Source: Maricaulis alexandrii
GTDB taxonomy: Bacteria; Pseudomonadota; Alphaproteobacteria; Caulobacterales; Maricaulaceae
Length of the DNA: 64,000 nucleotides
NCBI RefSeq assembly: GCF_005871165.1
Contig: NZ_SWKP01000010.1
Location: 62,001-126,000, forward strand
Direction of reading: 5' to 3'
How positions within the stretch are numbered: the stretch's first letter is position 1; every line of letters starts with the position of its first letter. A program made the translations under genes and the position numbers. The notes beneath the pieces were generated by a model. The model was not told the DNA's origin and made no database searches. It worked only from the letters and a program-made list of their open reading frames with translations. Positions 1 to 8,584 of the stretch are shown one piece after another.

Positions 1-527
1 AGCGTCGGCAGCATGACATCCATGATGGCGTCATACTTCTGGGCCGCCTTCAGCAGCATCGCGTCATAGGCGCCGGACTTGTAGAGCTCGGTCGCGGACT
101 TGAACTCATAGGTGAAGCCGAAACTGTCCAGGAAGCCCTTGAGACGGCCATTCATGTGGTCGCCATAGGAGCTCGCCGTGCCGAACGGGTCCGGCACTTC
201 GGTCAGCGGTTTTTGCAGGTGCTCGGCCAGCATGTCCTGCTGCGGGAGATTGTCCGGAACCTTGCGCATCCCGTCCATGTCGTCGGAGACGCAGATCAGC
301 TTGGGCTCATAGGTGCCGCCGGTCAGCGCATCGAAGGCGCGCAGCACCATGGTGGTACGCACGACTTCACCGAATGTCCCCATGTGCGGGAGGCCCGACG
401 GGCCATAGCCGGTCTCGAACACGACCGGCCCCGATTTTCGGCCCATCTTGTCCAGACGCTTTTTCAGCAGGCGCGCTTGTTCAAACGGCCAGGCTTTCGC
501 GTTTTGGGCAAGATCGGCGACAGACAT
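1..527 (-). CDS. lysK: Lysine--tRNA ligase, class I (5' part, runs off the window)
   Basis: Charges tRNA-Lys with lysine in the cytoplasm. Translating the minus strand from ATG at 527 gives about 175 residues open to the window edge. Residues 43-50 read PSGLPHMG, the class I HIGH-type ATP-binding motif in the setting typical of class I LysRS, and the N-terminal stretch [13 protein letters not shown] matches that family. Class I LysRS is the usual enzyme of many Alphaproteobacteria in place of the class II enzyme of E. coli. The C-terminal KMSKS half lies outside the window. No other ATG gives a better start. Upstream, on the opposite strand, lies a small transcription unit (701-934), so the promoter must fall between about 528 and 700. 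Confidence 0.93.
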   Translation of the reverse strand, partial: MSVADLAQNAKAWPFEQARLLKKRLDKMGRKSGPVVFETGYGPSGLPHMGTFGEVVRTTMVLRAFDALTGGTYEPKLICVSDDMDGMRKVPDNLPQQDMLAEHLQKPLTEVPDPFGTASSYGDHMNGRLKGFLDSFGFTYEFKSATELYKSGAYDAMLLKAAQKYDAIMDVMLPT

Positions 528-700
528 CGGGATCACTTTCTTTTAGGGAGAGACAGAAGCCGTGCGAGGTAGAGGGGAAGCCGCACAGCGTCAAGCGTGA
601 CGCGGCGCAGGGCCGGCTTGCAACCACGCGCGAGACACCCGCTCTTGTTGCATAAAGACAACAGACCTCTGAATAGCCGTATGCGCCGTTCCGATTTCGC

Positions 701-729
701 TTGAACCTGTCAGCCAGCACCGTCATAAG
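701..729 (+). promoter_or_regulatory. Candidate promoter of a small transcription unit
   Basis: TTGAAC at 701-706 and CATAAG at 724-729 with a 17-bp spacer fit a sigma-70 type promoter. The expected start near 736 would give a transcript of about 200 nt ending at the terminator at 901-934 and carrying the 30-codon ORF. Confidence 0.4.
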
Positions 730-781
730 CCGCATCCCGATCAACCACCCGCCCGCAACGGGCGCGCAGACAGAGACGAGC

Positions 782-874
782 ATGAACCAGGTTCAGCGTA
801 CATATCGCCTCGACGGCACGACCTATTGGTCGTTCGCCCGCATGCGCGCGCAGGGATCGCAGATCACCCGGTAG
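782..874 (+). CDS. Possible 30-residue small protein
   Basis: ATG at 782, stop TAG at 872-874. The peptide starts MNQVQRTYRLDG, is rich in Arg, Gln and aromatic residues, and has no membrane segment. I recognise no family. The case for it is positional: a promoter-like sequence ends 53 bp upstream and a strong intrinsic terminator starts 27 bp after the stop, so the ORF fills a self-contained small unit. There is only a weak purine stretch (cagagacgag) as ribosome site. It could instead be a chance ORF inside a small non-coding RNA. Confidence 0.4.
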   Translation: MNQVQRTYRLDGTTYWSFARMRAQGSQITR

Positions 875-900
875 ACTGTCCGACACAGTCCCGGTGACCC

Positions 901-934
901 GCCCTCCCGAGCGCCGCTCGAGGAGGGCTTTTTT
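901..934 (+). terminator. Strong intrinsic terminator
   Basis: GCCCTCCCGAGC at 901-912 pairs with its complement at 916-928 with one bulged A, followed by six T. It closes the small unit and insulates rtcB downstream. Confidence 0.8.
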
Positions 935-981
935 GTTCCGGCTGGCCGCCCTTCCCCCAAATGGCCGCCTGGAACAGCCCC

Positions 982-1014
982 GGGAGGATGCGCGCCCCCA
1001 ACGCGCATCCTCCC
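982..1014 (+). promoter_or_regulatory. Perfect 13-bp hairpin upstream of rtcB
   Basis: GGGAGGATGCGCG at 982-994 and its exact complement at 1002-1014 enclose a 7-nt loop (CCCCCAA). No T-run follows, so it is not a simple terminator. It ends 68 bp before the rtcB start and would lie in the rtcB leader if transcription starts upstream. A structured-RNA role is inference; alternatively it is a protein-binding palindrome. Confidence 0.5.
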
Positions 1015-1082
1015 CATGGGGCATCGCCCAATCAGAACAGACACGAAAGAGAAAGGTCCCGCCGGCAAGCGGGGAGAGAGTC

Positions 1083-2294
<1,212 letters not shown>

Positions 2295-2333
2295 GGCCGC
2301 AAGGCCCTGCCCGCTTTCCCGCGGGAGGATGTG

Positions 2334-2819
2334 ATGCGCGAAGACATGTTCAAGGTGATCGTCGAACGCCCCCGCCGGGGCTGGCGCACCCGCAAACTCT
2401 CCCGCGGCAAGCTCAACCGCGCCGGCGACAATCTGGCCAAGAAGCAGGGCCTGAAACGCCAGCGCATGGAAAATGGCACCAGCACCAAACATCTCAACGA
2501 GAATCTCGCCCCGCTGAAACGCTATCTCGGCCAGCAGGTCGGACGGCCCTGGAACAAGGTCCGGGCCGAAATCGGGGCGCATCTGGACCCGGGTCACACG
2601 GTGAAGCAGCACGTGCTGGAGCACCTGGACGATTTCGTCCTGCGCCCGTCGATTGGCCGCGACGGCGAATGGGTCTGGCCCTATCTCTGGACCTGGGGCG
2701 ATGGCCAACCCGCACCCGGCAAGCTCTATGTCCACCCGGTCGACGGATTGCTGAAACGCTGGAAACTCAAAAAAGGTGAAAGCCCGCGCCGCGACGGCAA
2801 GCTGCCCAAGCGGCGTTAG
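2334..2819 (+). CDS. Uncharacterised basic protein encoded next to rtcB
   Basis: 161 residues starting MREDMFKVIVERPRRG, very rich in Arg and Lys, with N-terminal PRRGWRTRKLSRGKLNRAG and an aromatic middle section (GEWVWPYLWTWGDG). ATG 2334 follows GGGAGGA with normal spacing; GTG at 2331 is in frame but too close to the ribosome site. I recognise no domain of known function. The basic composition and placement directly behind rtcB suggest an RNA- or ribosome-associated partner in RNA repair, but that is inference from context. The stop overlaps by 4 bp the stop of the convergent membrane gene. Confidence 0.85.
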   Translation: MREDMFKVIVERPRRGWRTRKLSRGKLNRAGDNLAKKQGLKRQRMENGTSTKHLNENLAPLKRYLGQQVGRPWNKVRAEIGAHLDPGHTVKQHVLEHLDDFVLRPSIGRDGEWVWPYLWTWGDGQPAPGKLYVHPVDGLLKRWKLKKGESPRRDGKLPKRR

Positions 2820-3274
2820 ACCGGCTGCTCGTCCAGCGACCAGCCGCCCTTGCCACTGAGCTTGCGCGTGAGGAGATAGATCGCCAGCCCCAGCGGCCCG
2901 AACATGAGAGTGAAGACCAGGGCGGGCAGGACAATCCATTTCGACAATCCGGCCCGCAGCGCATCCCGGGCAATCCAGGCGCCGACAAACAGGTCGAAGA
3001 CGAGGAAGTGCGTCCAGCCCGTCAGCACGCCGACCGGATGGGAAAACAGCGCCATCACGGCCGCCAGCGAGGCCATGCCCGCCTCGTCATGCGCCTGCCC
3101 GAACAGCACGCCCGCGCTGAGAAAACTCAGATAGATCGCCGCCAGGATGAGCGGAAAGAGCGCCGTGTGCACCACGCGTCGGGTCCACACCCAGCCCGGC
3201 GCAAAGGCCAGCAACAGCCAGGCCGGCGCGATCAGGATGTGAAGGGCAGTGTAATAGGTCTCGAACATGGTCAT
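2816..3274 (-). CDS. ABA4-like (DUF4281) membrane protein
   Basis: 152 residues with four predicted membrane helices. The stretch LFSHPVGVLTGWTHFLVFD followed by LFVGAWIARDA is characteristic of the ABA4-like family, named for a plant protein required for neoxanthin formation; bacterial members have no settled function and are often found in carotenoid-producing organisms. Start MTMFETYYTALHIL at 3274; a second in-frame ATG at 3268 is possible. It diverges from the tetR gene, with the tetR promoter in the 102-bp gap, and converges on the rtcB-linked gene. No carotenoid gene is visible in this window. Confidence 0.75.
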   Translation of the reverse strand: MTMFETYYTALHILIAPAWLLLAFAPGWVWTRRVVHTALFPLILAAIYLSFLSAGVLFGQAHDEAGMASLAAVMALFSHPVGVLTGWTHFLVFDLFVGAWIARDALRAGLSKWIVLPALVFTLMFGPLGLAIYLLTRKLSGKGGWSLDEQPV

Positions 3275-3341
3275 CTCCCTGCACCCTGACTACGCCGTTT
3301 CGGCGGCCACCTCCCAGAAGTTTATGGATCCGGATTCCGCC

Positions 3342-3370
3342 TTGTTACTGACTGACCGGTCAGTTATAAC
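3342..3370 (+). promoter_or_regulatory. tetR promoter with operator between -35 and -10
   Basis: TTGTTA (3342-3347), 17-bp spacer, TATAAC (3365-3370). The spacer contains the perfect palindrome ACTGACCGGTCAGT (3351-3364), a typical TetR-family operator. The ATG at 3377 lies 7 bp past the -10 element, where transcription should start, so the mRNA is probably leaderless. The same operator could also affect the divergent ABA4-like gene. Confidence 0.75.
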
Positions 3371-3376
3371 GCGCTC

Positions 3377-4012
3377 ATGCCCCAGACCGCTCGCAAACGC
3401 CGCCCCGAAGCCCGACCCGACGAAATCCTGGATGCCGCCCTCGCCGTGTTCGGTGAACAGGGCTTTGCCCAGGCCCGCGTCGAAGACATCGCGAAGCGCG
3501 CCGGCCTCTCCAAGGGCGCGGTCTATCTCTACTTCCCGTCCAAGGATGCCATGCTGAATGCGCTGGTCGAGCAATCGGCCGGAAAGCTGGCCCGGGCGGC
3601 CGAACAACTCGTCGCCATCGGCGCGCCCGGCGATCCGGAAACGGCCCTGCGCAGCCTGATCCGCATGCTGCTGACCGCCATGTCCGATCCGGACATTTCC
3701 GCGGCGCCGCGCCTGGTCCTGACTGAGGCCGGCCGCTCGCCGGAGATTGCCGCCCACTACCGCAGCCAGGTGCTGGACATTGCCCGGCGCGCCATGGGGC
3801 GCCTGCTGGAGGCCGGGGTCGCGTCCGGTCATTTCCGGCCGGTCGACCGGGATGCCCTGATGCGCGTCATGGGCGGTCCCTGCATCGCGCACATGGTGCT
3901 GACGACGATCTTCGACCTGCCGCCCAAGGACATCACCGACCCGGCCGAGATGGCCGATGCCCTGTGCGACCTGATCCTGTTCGGCCTGGTCCCGCGTGAG
4001 GAGGCCGCTTGA
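3377..4012 (+). CDS. TetR/AcrR family transcriptional regulator
   Basis: 211-residue repressor. The N-terminal helix-turn-helix domain spans about residues 12-60 (ILDAALAVFGEQGF, then VEDIAKRAGLSKGAVYLYF), followed by an all-helical ligand-binding domain. It is the first gene of an operon with an adaptor lipoprotein, an ABC ATPase and a permease; its stop overlaps the next start (TGATG). Autoregulation is likely because a 14-bp palindrome sits inside its promoter. The effector is probably a substrate of the exporter, which cannot be identified from sequence. There is no Shine-Dalgarno sequence, consistent with leaderless translation. Confidence 0.92.
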   Translation: MPQTARKRRPEARPDEILDAALAVFGEQGFAQARVEDIAKRAGLSKGAVYLYFPSKDAMLNALVEQSAGKLARAAEQLVAIGAPGDPETALRSLIRMLLTAMSDPDISAAPRLVLTEAGRSPEIAAHYRSQVLDIARRAMGRLLEAGVASGHFRPVDRDALMRVMGGPCIAHMVLTTIFDLPPKDITDPAEMADALCDLILFGLVPREEAA

Positions 4013-4962
4013 TGCGCCATCCCATCCTGATCCCGCTCATCTTGGGGACCGCATTGGCCCTGTCATCCTGCAATGGGGAAGCGGACCAAAGCCTGCACGG
4101 CTATGCCGAGGGCGACTTCATCGCCCTCGCTCCGGACACAGCCGGACGCATCACTCAAACGCATGCCGCCGAGGGTGCGCCTGTCCAGCAGGGGGATTTG
4201 CTCTTCCGCCTGGATGACCGCCAGGAAACCGCTGCCGTGCAAGCCGCCCAAGCGCGTTTGGAAGCGGCCACGGCCCGCTTCGACGATGCGGCTGCCGGCG
4301 CCCGGGCCCCGGAGATTGCCGCCGCGCACGATCAGCTGATCCAGGCCCAGGCCGCCGCCCGCGATACCGGCGAAGCCCTGGAGCGCACGCAGGACCTCTT
4401 CACCCAGGGCCATGTCAGCCAGGCCCGTCTCGACCAGGCGGAAACCGCCGACCAGGCTGCCCGGGCCCGCGTGGCGGAAATGCGCCAGCGCCTTAGCCTG
4501 GTCCAATTGCCCGCGCGCGAGAATGCGCTGCGCGCACTGCAGGCCGACATCCAGGCGGCCCAGGCTGAACGGGACCGACTGGCGGACCTGCAGGCCCGGC
4601 GCGCCGTCCATGCGCCCGCCAATGGGCACATCCATCGGCAGATCCGCTTCACCGGTGAAATGGCGGGACCGGCACAACCGGTCTATGAGCTTTTGCCGGA
4701 CGGGGCGGTTCATGCCCTGCTCTTCATCCCGGAACCCCGCCTGGCCGCCCTGCCTGTGGGCACCCGGCTGAGCGTGACCTGCGATTCCTGCGAGCCCGGC
4801 CTTACCGCCCGGATTTCCACCCTCGCCGACGCGGCCGAATTCACCCCGCCGGTGATCTATTCGGACAATGAACGCTCACGCCTGGTCTGGCGCGCCGAGG
4901 CCCTGTTCGACGGCACGCCGCCGCCACCGGGCACCCCGCTCCGCTTCGAGCCGCAACCATGA
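4012..4962 (+). CDS. HlyD-family adaptor lipoprotein of ABC exporter
   Basis: 316 residues. The N-terminus MRHPILIPLILGTALALSSC is a lipoprotein signal with lipobox LSSC and Cys20, so the adaptor is probably lipid-anchored in the periplasm. It then shows the lipoyl-like half motif (AEGDFIALAPDTAGRI), a long Ala/Gln-rich coiled coil (about residues 70-195) and the second lipoyl half (RRAVHAPANGHIHRQIRFTG). Layout resembles YbhG of the E. coli YbhG-F-S-R exporter. It connects the inner-membrane ABC transporter encoded next to an outer-membrane partner not seen here. ATG 4012 overlaps the tetR stop; the end overlaps the ATPase start by 4 bp. Confidence 0.9.
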   Translation: MRHPILIPLILGTALALSSCNGEADQSLHGYAEGDFIALAPDTAGRITQTHAAEGAPVQQGDLLFRLDDRQETAAVQAAQARLEAATARFDDAAAGARAPEIAAAHDQLIQAQAAARDTGEALERTQDLFTQGHVSQARLDQAETADQAARARVAEMRQRLSLVQLPARENALRALQADIQAAQAERDRLADLQARRAVHAPANGHIHRQIRFTGEMAGPAQPVYELLPDGAVHALLFIPEPRLAALPVGTRLSVTCDSCEPGLTARISTLADAAEFTPPVIYSDNERSRLVWRAEALFDGTPPPPGTPLRFEPQP

Positions 4963-5885
4963 GCGAAGCGCTCGCCATTGATGTGCAGGGCCTGACCAAA
5001 CGCTTTGGCGACAAGACCGTCGTTGACGACTTCTCCATGCAGGTGCCGCGCGGCAAGATTTACGGCTTCCTGGGTCCGAACGGATCGGGCAAGACGACCA
5101 CGATCCGGATGATGTGCGGCCTTTTGAAACCCGATGCCGGTGGCGGCACGGCGCTGGGCCATGACATCATCCGCGAGAGCCGCGAGATCAAATCGCGCGT
5201 CGGCTACATGACGCAGAAATTCTCGCTCTACGGCGATCTGACCGTCCGCGAAAACCTGACTTTCATGGCGCGCCTGCATGCGCTGAAAAACACGACATCC
5301 GTGGTCGAGGCCGCGCTGGAGGAATACGCCCTCGCCCCGCGTGCCAACCAGCTGGCGGACACGCTGTCGGGCGGTTGGAAACAGCGCCTCGCCCTCGCCG
5401 CCGCGTCGATGCACGATCCCGGCCTACTCCTGCTGGACGAACCGACGGCCGGGGTCGACCCCAAGGCGCGCCGGGACTTCTGGGACCGGATCCGGGTGCT
5501 GGCGCGCAAAGGCGTCACCGTGCTGGTCTCCACCCACTACATGGATGAGGCGGTCCAGTGCGACAACATTGCCTTCATCGCCTATGGGCGGAAGCTGATC
5601 GACGCGCCCTCCGCCGACATTCCCGAACGGGTCGGCCTCATCACCTGGCGCATCGAAGGCAAGGGCCTGCAGCCCATCTATGATGCCCTGCACGGCGCGG
5701 ATGGTGTCGACCAGATCGCCCGTTTCGGCTCCGCCCTGCATGTCTCCGGACGCGATGCCGAGCGGCTGGAGCGCGCCATTGCACCGTATCGCGGACAGGA
5801 CGGCCTGATCGTGGAGAAGGCCAAGACCGGGCTGGAAGAAGCCTTCATCTGGCTGATGACCGGGTCGGAGGACAATTTCCAGTGA
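4959..5885 (+). CDS. ABC transporter ATPase (YbhF/CcmA-like drug exporter type)
   Basis: 308 residues. Walker A GPNGSGKT at residues 39-46, signature LSGGWKQRL, Walker B LLLLDEPTAGVDP and the H-loop in STHYMDEA are all present, so it should hydrolyse ATP. It carries a single nucleotide-binding domain, whereas YbhF of E. coli has two in tandem, so this subunit presumably dimerises. It overlaps its neighbours by 4 bp on both sides, a tightly coupled operon with the adaptor and ABC-2 permease. Likely role is multidrug or toxic-compound export under control of the TetR regulator. Substrate unknown. Confidence 0.93.
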   Translation: MSEALAIDVQGLTKRFGDKTVVDDFSMQVPRGKIYGFLGPNGSGKTTTIRMMCGLLKPDAGGGTALGHDIIRESREIKSRVGYMTQKFSLYGDLTVRENLTFMARLHALKNTTSVVEAALEEYALAPRANQLADTLSGGWKQRLALAAASMHDPGLLLLDEPTAGVDPKARRDFWDRIRVLARKGVTVLVSTHYMDEAVQCDNIAFIAYGRKLIDAPSADIPERVGLITWRIEGKGLQPIYDALHGADGVDQIARFGSALHVSGRDAERLERAIAPYRGQDGLIVEKAKTGLEEAFIWLMTGSEDNFQ

Positions 5886-6988
5886 CCAGCCTGTCCCGGA
5901 TTCTCGCCATCATGGGCAAGGAGTTCATCCAGATGCTCCGCGACCGGCTGACCTTCGGCATGATGGTCGGCATTCCGGTCATGCAGCTCCTTCTGTTCGG
6001 CTATGCGATCAATACAGACCCTCGGAATCTGCCAACCCTGGTTGAGATGGGCGATAACGGCCCGGCCAGCCGCGCCATCACCCAGGCGATGGAGACCTCA
6101 GAGTATTTCGACCTGATCGGCCTCACCACCTCCGCCGAAGAGACCGAGAGCGCGCTGCAGAGCGGGGACGTCCTCTTCGTGGTGACCATTCCCCCCAATT
6201 TCGAACGTGATCTTCTGCGCGGGGACCGGCCGCAAATCCTGCTGGACGCGGACGCCTCCGACCCGGTCGCGGCCGGGACCGGAGCCGGCGCCTTCCCGAC
6301 CCTGGTTCAGGAGGCGCTTGCCCCCTTGCTGGGCGAGATGAGTCCGCCGGTGCAGACCGTCATCCACCGCCGTTACAATCCGGCGGGACGTACCGCGCTC
6401 AATATCGTGCCGGGCCTGCTGGGTGTCATCCTGACCATGACGATGGCGATGATGACCTCCATGGCGCTCACCCGGGAAGCCGAGCGCGGCACTCTGGAGA
6501 CGCTGTTGGCCACCCCGACGAGACCGCATGAGGTGATGATCGGCAAGATCACGCCCTATGTCTTTGTCGGCTCGATCCAGGTGGCGATCCTGCTGGCCGG
6601 CGCGCGCCTCCTGTTCGGTGTGCCCTTCCTGGGCTCCCCGTTCGCCTTCCTGGCAGCGGTCTCGCTCTTCATCCTGGTCAATCTCTCGTTGGGCTTTTTG
6701 TTTTCGACCGTGGCGCGCAGCCAGATGCAAGCCATGCAGATGACCTTCTTCATCTTCCTGCCCTCCATCCTCCTGTCCGGCTTCATGTTCCCCTTTGCCG
6801 GCATGCCCGCCTGGGCCCAGACACTGGGCCAGGCCCTGCCCACCACGCATTTCATCCACGCCGTGCGCTCGATCATGCTCAAGGGGGCGGGTTTCCGGGA
6901 CGTGATCCACGACATCTGGCCGCTGGCCGTCATCTTCGCCGTGATCGCGACGCTGGCCATGCTGAGATACCGACGGACGCTGGACTAA
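5882..6988 (+). CDS. ABC-2 type exporter permease
   Basis: 368 residues of the ABC-2/YbhS-YbhR type: one N-terminal membrane helix (MMVGIPVMQLLLFGYAI), a large periplasmic domain of about 130 residues, then five helices in the C-terminal half beginning near TALNIVPGLLGVILTMTMAMM. It starts with GTG at 5882, overlapping the ATPase stop. Only one permease is present, so the membrane part is probably a homodimer, unlike the YbhS-YbhR heterodimer. It completes the exporter with the two upstream genes. Confidence 0.92.
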   Translation: MTSLSRILAIMGKEFIQMLRDRLTFGMMVGIPVMQLLLFGYAINTDPRNLPTLVEMGDNGPASRAITQAMETSEYFDLIGLTTSAEETESALQSGDVLFVVTIPPNFERDLLRGDRPQILLDADASDPVAAGTGAGAFPTLVQEALAPLLGEMSPPVQTVIHRRYNPAGRTALNIVPGLLGVILTMTMAMMTSMALTREAERGTLETLLATPTRPHEVMIGKITPYVFVGSIQVAILLAGARLLFGVPFLGSPFAFLAAVSLFILVNLSLGFLFSTVARSQMQAMQMTFFIFLPSILLSGFMFPFAGMPAWAQTLGQALPTTHFIHAVRSIMLKGAGFRDVIHDIWPLAVIFAVIATLAMLRYRRTLD

Positions 6989-7009
6989 TGCCGGGTTGAC
7001 GGATGATCC

Positions 7010-7579
7010 ATGGCATCCGAGCTTCACGGTCTGATTGTTGTCCGGATTTCCATGCGTCGATCCATCGCCTTAGCTCTGACCGTCCTGATGGACACCCTGC
7101 TCGGGGTCATCTTCGTCGCAGCCTATTTTCTTTGTGCCTTCGCTTTGATCCACCGGGGCGTCGACATCCTGATGTCGCTCGTCATCATGCTGGTGGTGAT
7201 CAGCCTGGTGGGCTGGGCGCTGGACCATTTCCTGAAACTTCGCAGGCGGACGCGCTGGCTGGCACGTGCCATGTTGGGCCTGCCTGAATTCGACGACGTC
7301 CGACCAAAGGGCTTGCAGGACCTGCCAACGGATGACGGCATTCGCCGAAAGGCCGCTCTGACCGCCTGGGCTGTTGCCATCATCCTGTTTGCGGGCCTGT
7401 TCTGGTCGCTGGCATCATTTGGCAGCGTCCTGCTCGGACTGGGCGTCTTTGGCCTTTTCGTCGCAGGGGCCGTCTGGTTGTTGATCCATGGCGGGTTCAA
7501 CCTGATCTTTGATGCGGTCGAGGATCGTGTGGCCGAGGACGAGACCCTGCGCCGGGACGGCCCCGACCGGAACGCCTAA
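7010..7579 (+). CDS. Uncharacterised membrane protein
   Basis: Up to 189 residues; an alternative start at ATG 7052 gives MRRSIALALTVLMDTLLGV and 175 residues, which places the first membrane helix at the N-terminus and may be the better choice. Four hydrophobic segments in two pairs are separated by a basic loop (LRRRTRWLARAM). I recognise no family. It lies 21 bp after the ABC permease on the same strand, so it may be the last gene of that operon, though function is unknown. It ends 4 bp into the convergent XRE gene. Confidence 0.7.
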   Translation: MASELHGLIVVRISMRRSIALALTVLMDTLLGVIFVAAYFLCAFALIHRGVDILMSLVIMLVVISLVGWALDHFLKLRRRTRWLARAMLGLPEFDDVRPKGLQDLPTDDGIRRKAALTAWAVAIILFAGLFWSLASFGSVLLGLGVFGLFVAGAVWLLIHGGFNLIFDAVEDRVAEDETLRRDGPDRNA

Positions 7580-7773
7580 CCCTCCCCGTCATCAAAGATC
7601 GTCTCGATCGGCTGGCCGAACAGGCGGGCAATCTTGAAGGCGAGCGGCAGGGAGGGGTCATACTTGCCCGTTTCCAGCGCATTGATGGTCTGGCGCGACA
7701 CGTCGAGATGATCGGCCAGCGCCTGCTGGCTCCAACCGTGCTCGCCGCGCAACTCCTTCAGCCGGTTCTTCAT
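7576..7773 (-). CDS. Small XRE-family transcriptional regulator
   Basis: 65 residues, essentially only a helix-turn-helix domain: MKNRLKELRGEHGWSQQALA, then DVSRQTINALETGKYDPSLPLA and IARLFGQPIETIFDD. This compact type (YozG-like) is usually encoded with a small membrane protein, as here, where its start overlaps the stop of the 136-residue membrane gene by 4 bp. It is the last gene of a three-gene minus-strand operon. The operator cluster at 8455-8515 before the first gene has repeated GTAAAG/CTTTAC half-sites and is the likely target, making this an autoregulated unit. Confidence 0.88.
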   Translation of the reverse strand: MKNRLKELRGEHGWSQQALADHLDVSRQTINALETGKYDPSLPLAFKIARLFGQPIETIFDDGEG

Positions 7774-8180
7774 CGCATCTGCACCTGCTGGACCATGGAT
7801 GCGATGCTGTGCACCACGGCGGCGATGGGCAGGAGCATGGTCATGTTGAGCGGCTCCATCACGCCATAGATCTCGGCGACCCCGAAAATGGCACTGGCCA
7901 GCAACATGCCGAGCGTGGCGATCGCGGCAGCCCGGATCTGCAGGCGTGCCAGCATCTCGTCGATCGAGCGCACATAGCGCACGACTTCATAGCCATAGAC
8001 CAGGAGCGGCAGACAGGTCAGACCGACCAGAGGCCAGGCCGAGAGCGCGTCCCAGCCATTGCGCGAGGGATCCAGCGTCTTGTCGATCGCCACGAGGATC
8101 GCCGTGAAAGCGATCATCGAGACGAAGGTCCGCCAGGCGTAACGCCGGCTGACCGAAGCCCGTTTTTCGGTCGCACTCAT
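7770..8180 (-). CDS. Membrane protein paired with XRE regulator
   Basis: 136 residues with four hydrophobic helices (TFVSMIAFTAILVAI, WPLVGLTCLPLLVYGYEVV, AAAIATLGMLLASAIFGVAEI, LNMTMLLPIAAVVHSIASMV). It is the middle gene of a three-gene operon with overlapping ends (8177-8180 and 7770-7773). No enzyme motif is visible. Membrane proteins paired with a tiny XRE regulator may sense a signal or sequester the regulator, but function here is not established. Confidence 0.8.
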   Translation of the reverse strand: MSATEKRASVSRRYAWRTFVSMIAFTAILVAIDKTLDPSRNGWDALSAWPLVGLTCLPLLVYGYEVVRYVRSIDEMLARLQIRAAAIATLGMLLASAIFGVAEIYGVMEPLNMTMLLPIAAVVHSIASMVQQVQMR

Positions 8181-8443
8181 GCCGGGTCATCTCCCTTGCC
8201 ACCGAACAGAAGCGTGGCAATGCGGGCCAGCGCCATCAGCCCCAGAATGAAGACGGTCAGACCGGCCATCTTCATCTGCGGTGACAGGACCGCGACAGCG
8301 TCGCGGATCACGTCGAGCCAGGGGCCGACCATGCCAACCAGGAAGATTGACGGCAGAAAGACCGCGGCGAACAGGGCCAGGGAGACCAGGCTCGGCGCCT
8401 CTCCGGCACCGCCCATTTCATTGTACCAATCCCGAAACGTCAT
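8177..8443 (-). CDS. Small two-helix membrane protein, first gene of XRE operon
   Basis: 88 residues, start MTFRDWYNEMGGAGEAPSL, with two long hydrophobic segments (LVSLALFAAVFLPSIFLVGMV and MAGLTVFILGLMALARIATLL). Good ribosome site AAGGAG ten bases before the ATG at 8443. Its stop overlaps the next start by 4 bp. The promoter region is packed with repeats (8455-8515). Family not recognised; probably acts with the second membrane protein. Confidence 0.8.
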   Translation of the reverse strand: MTFRDWYNEMGGAGEAPSLVSLALFAAVFLPSIFLVGMVGPWLDVIRDAVAVLSPQMKMAGLTVFILGLMALARIATLLFGGKGDDPA

Positions 8444-8454
8444 CGGACACTCCT

Positions 8455-8515
8455 TTTGTAAAGCGTCCTTGTCATATGAAGTAAAGGGCGCTTGTCGTCA
8501 AGGGTGCTTTACAAA
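8455..8515 (-). promoter_or_regulatory. Operator cluster and promoter of the XRE membrane operon
   Basis: A perfect 10-bp inverted repeat, TTTGTAAAGC at 8455-8464 and GCTTTACAAA at 8506-8515, flanks a minus-strand promoter candidate (TTGACG at 8501-8496, then CATATG at 8478-8473 after 17 bp). A third GTAAAG lies at 8481-8486, and the segments starting at 8459 and 8481 form an imperfect 16-bp direct repeat 22 bp apart. The arrangement suggests cooperative binding by the XRE protein encoded in the operon. Confidence 0.7.
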
Positions 8516-8526
8516 CACGGGCCGGG

Positions 8527-8555
8527 AAAAGGCGCCCGAGAATCCCGCGGGCGCC
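8527..8555 (-). terminator. Terminator of the peroxiredoxin gene
   Basis: GGCGCCCG (8531-8538) pairs with CGGGCGCC (8548-8555); on the minus strand a run of T (8530-8527) follows. It lies 30 bp past the peroxiredoxin stop. Confidence 0.75.
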
Positions 8556-8584
8556 TTCAAACCGTGCCGGATCTGACGATCCGC

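Larger units (their letters stand above)
528..1082. other. Gene-poor stretch between lysK and rtcB
   Basis: About 550 bp without a long convincing gene. It holds a plausible plus-strand promoter (701-729), a 30-codon ORF (782-874), a strong terminator (901-934) and a perfect 13-bp hairpin (982-1014) in front of rtcB. Between 528 and 700 I see no clear coding frame; this part should contain the lysK promoter. Confidence 0.6.
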
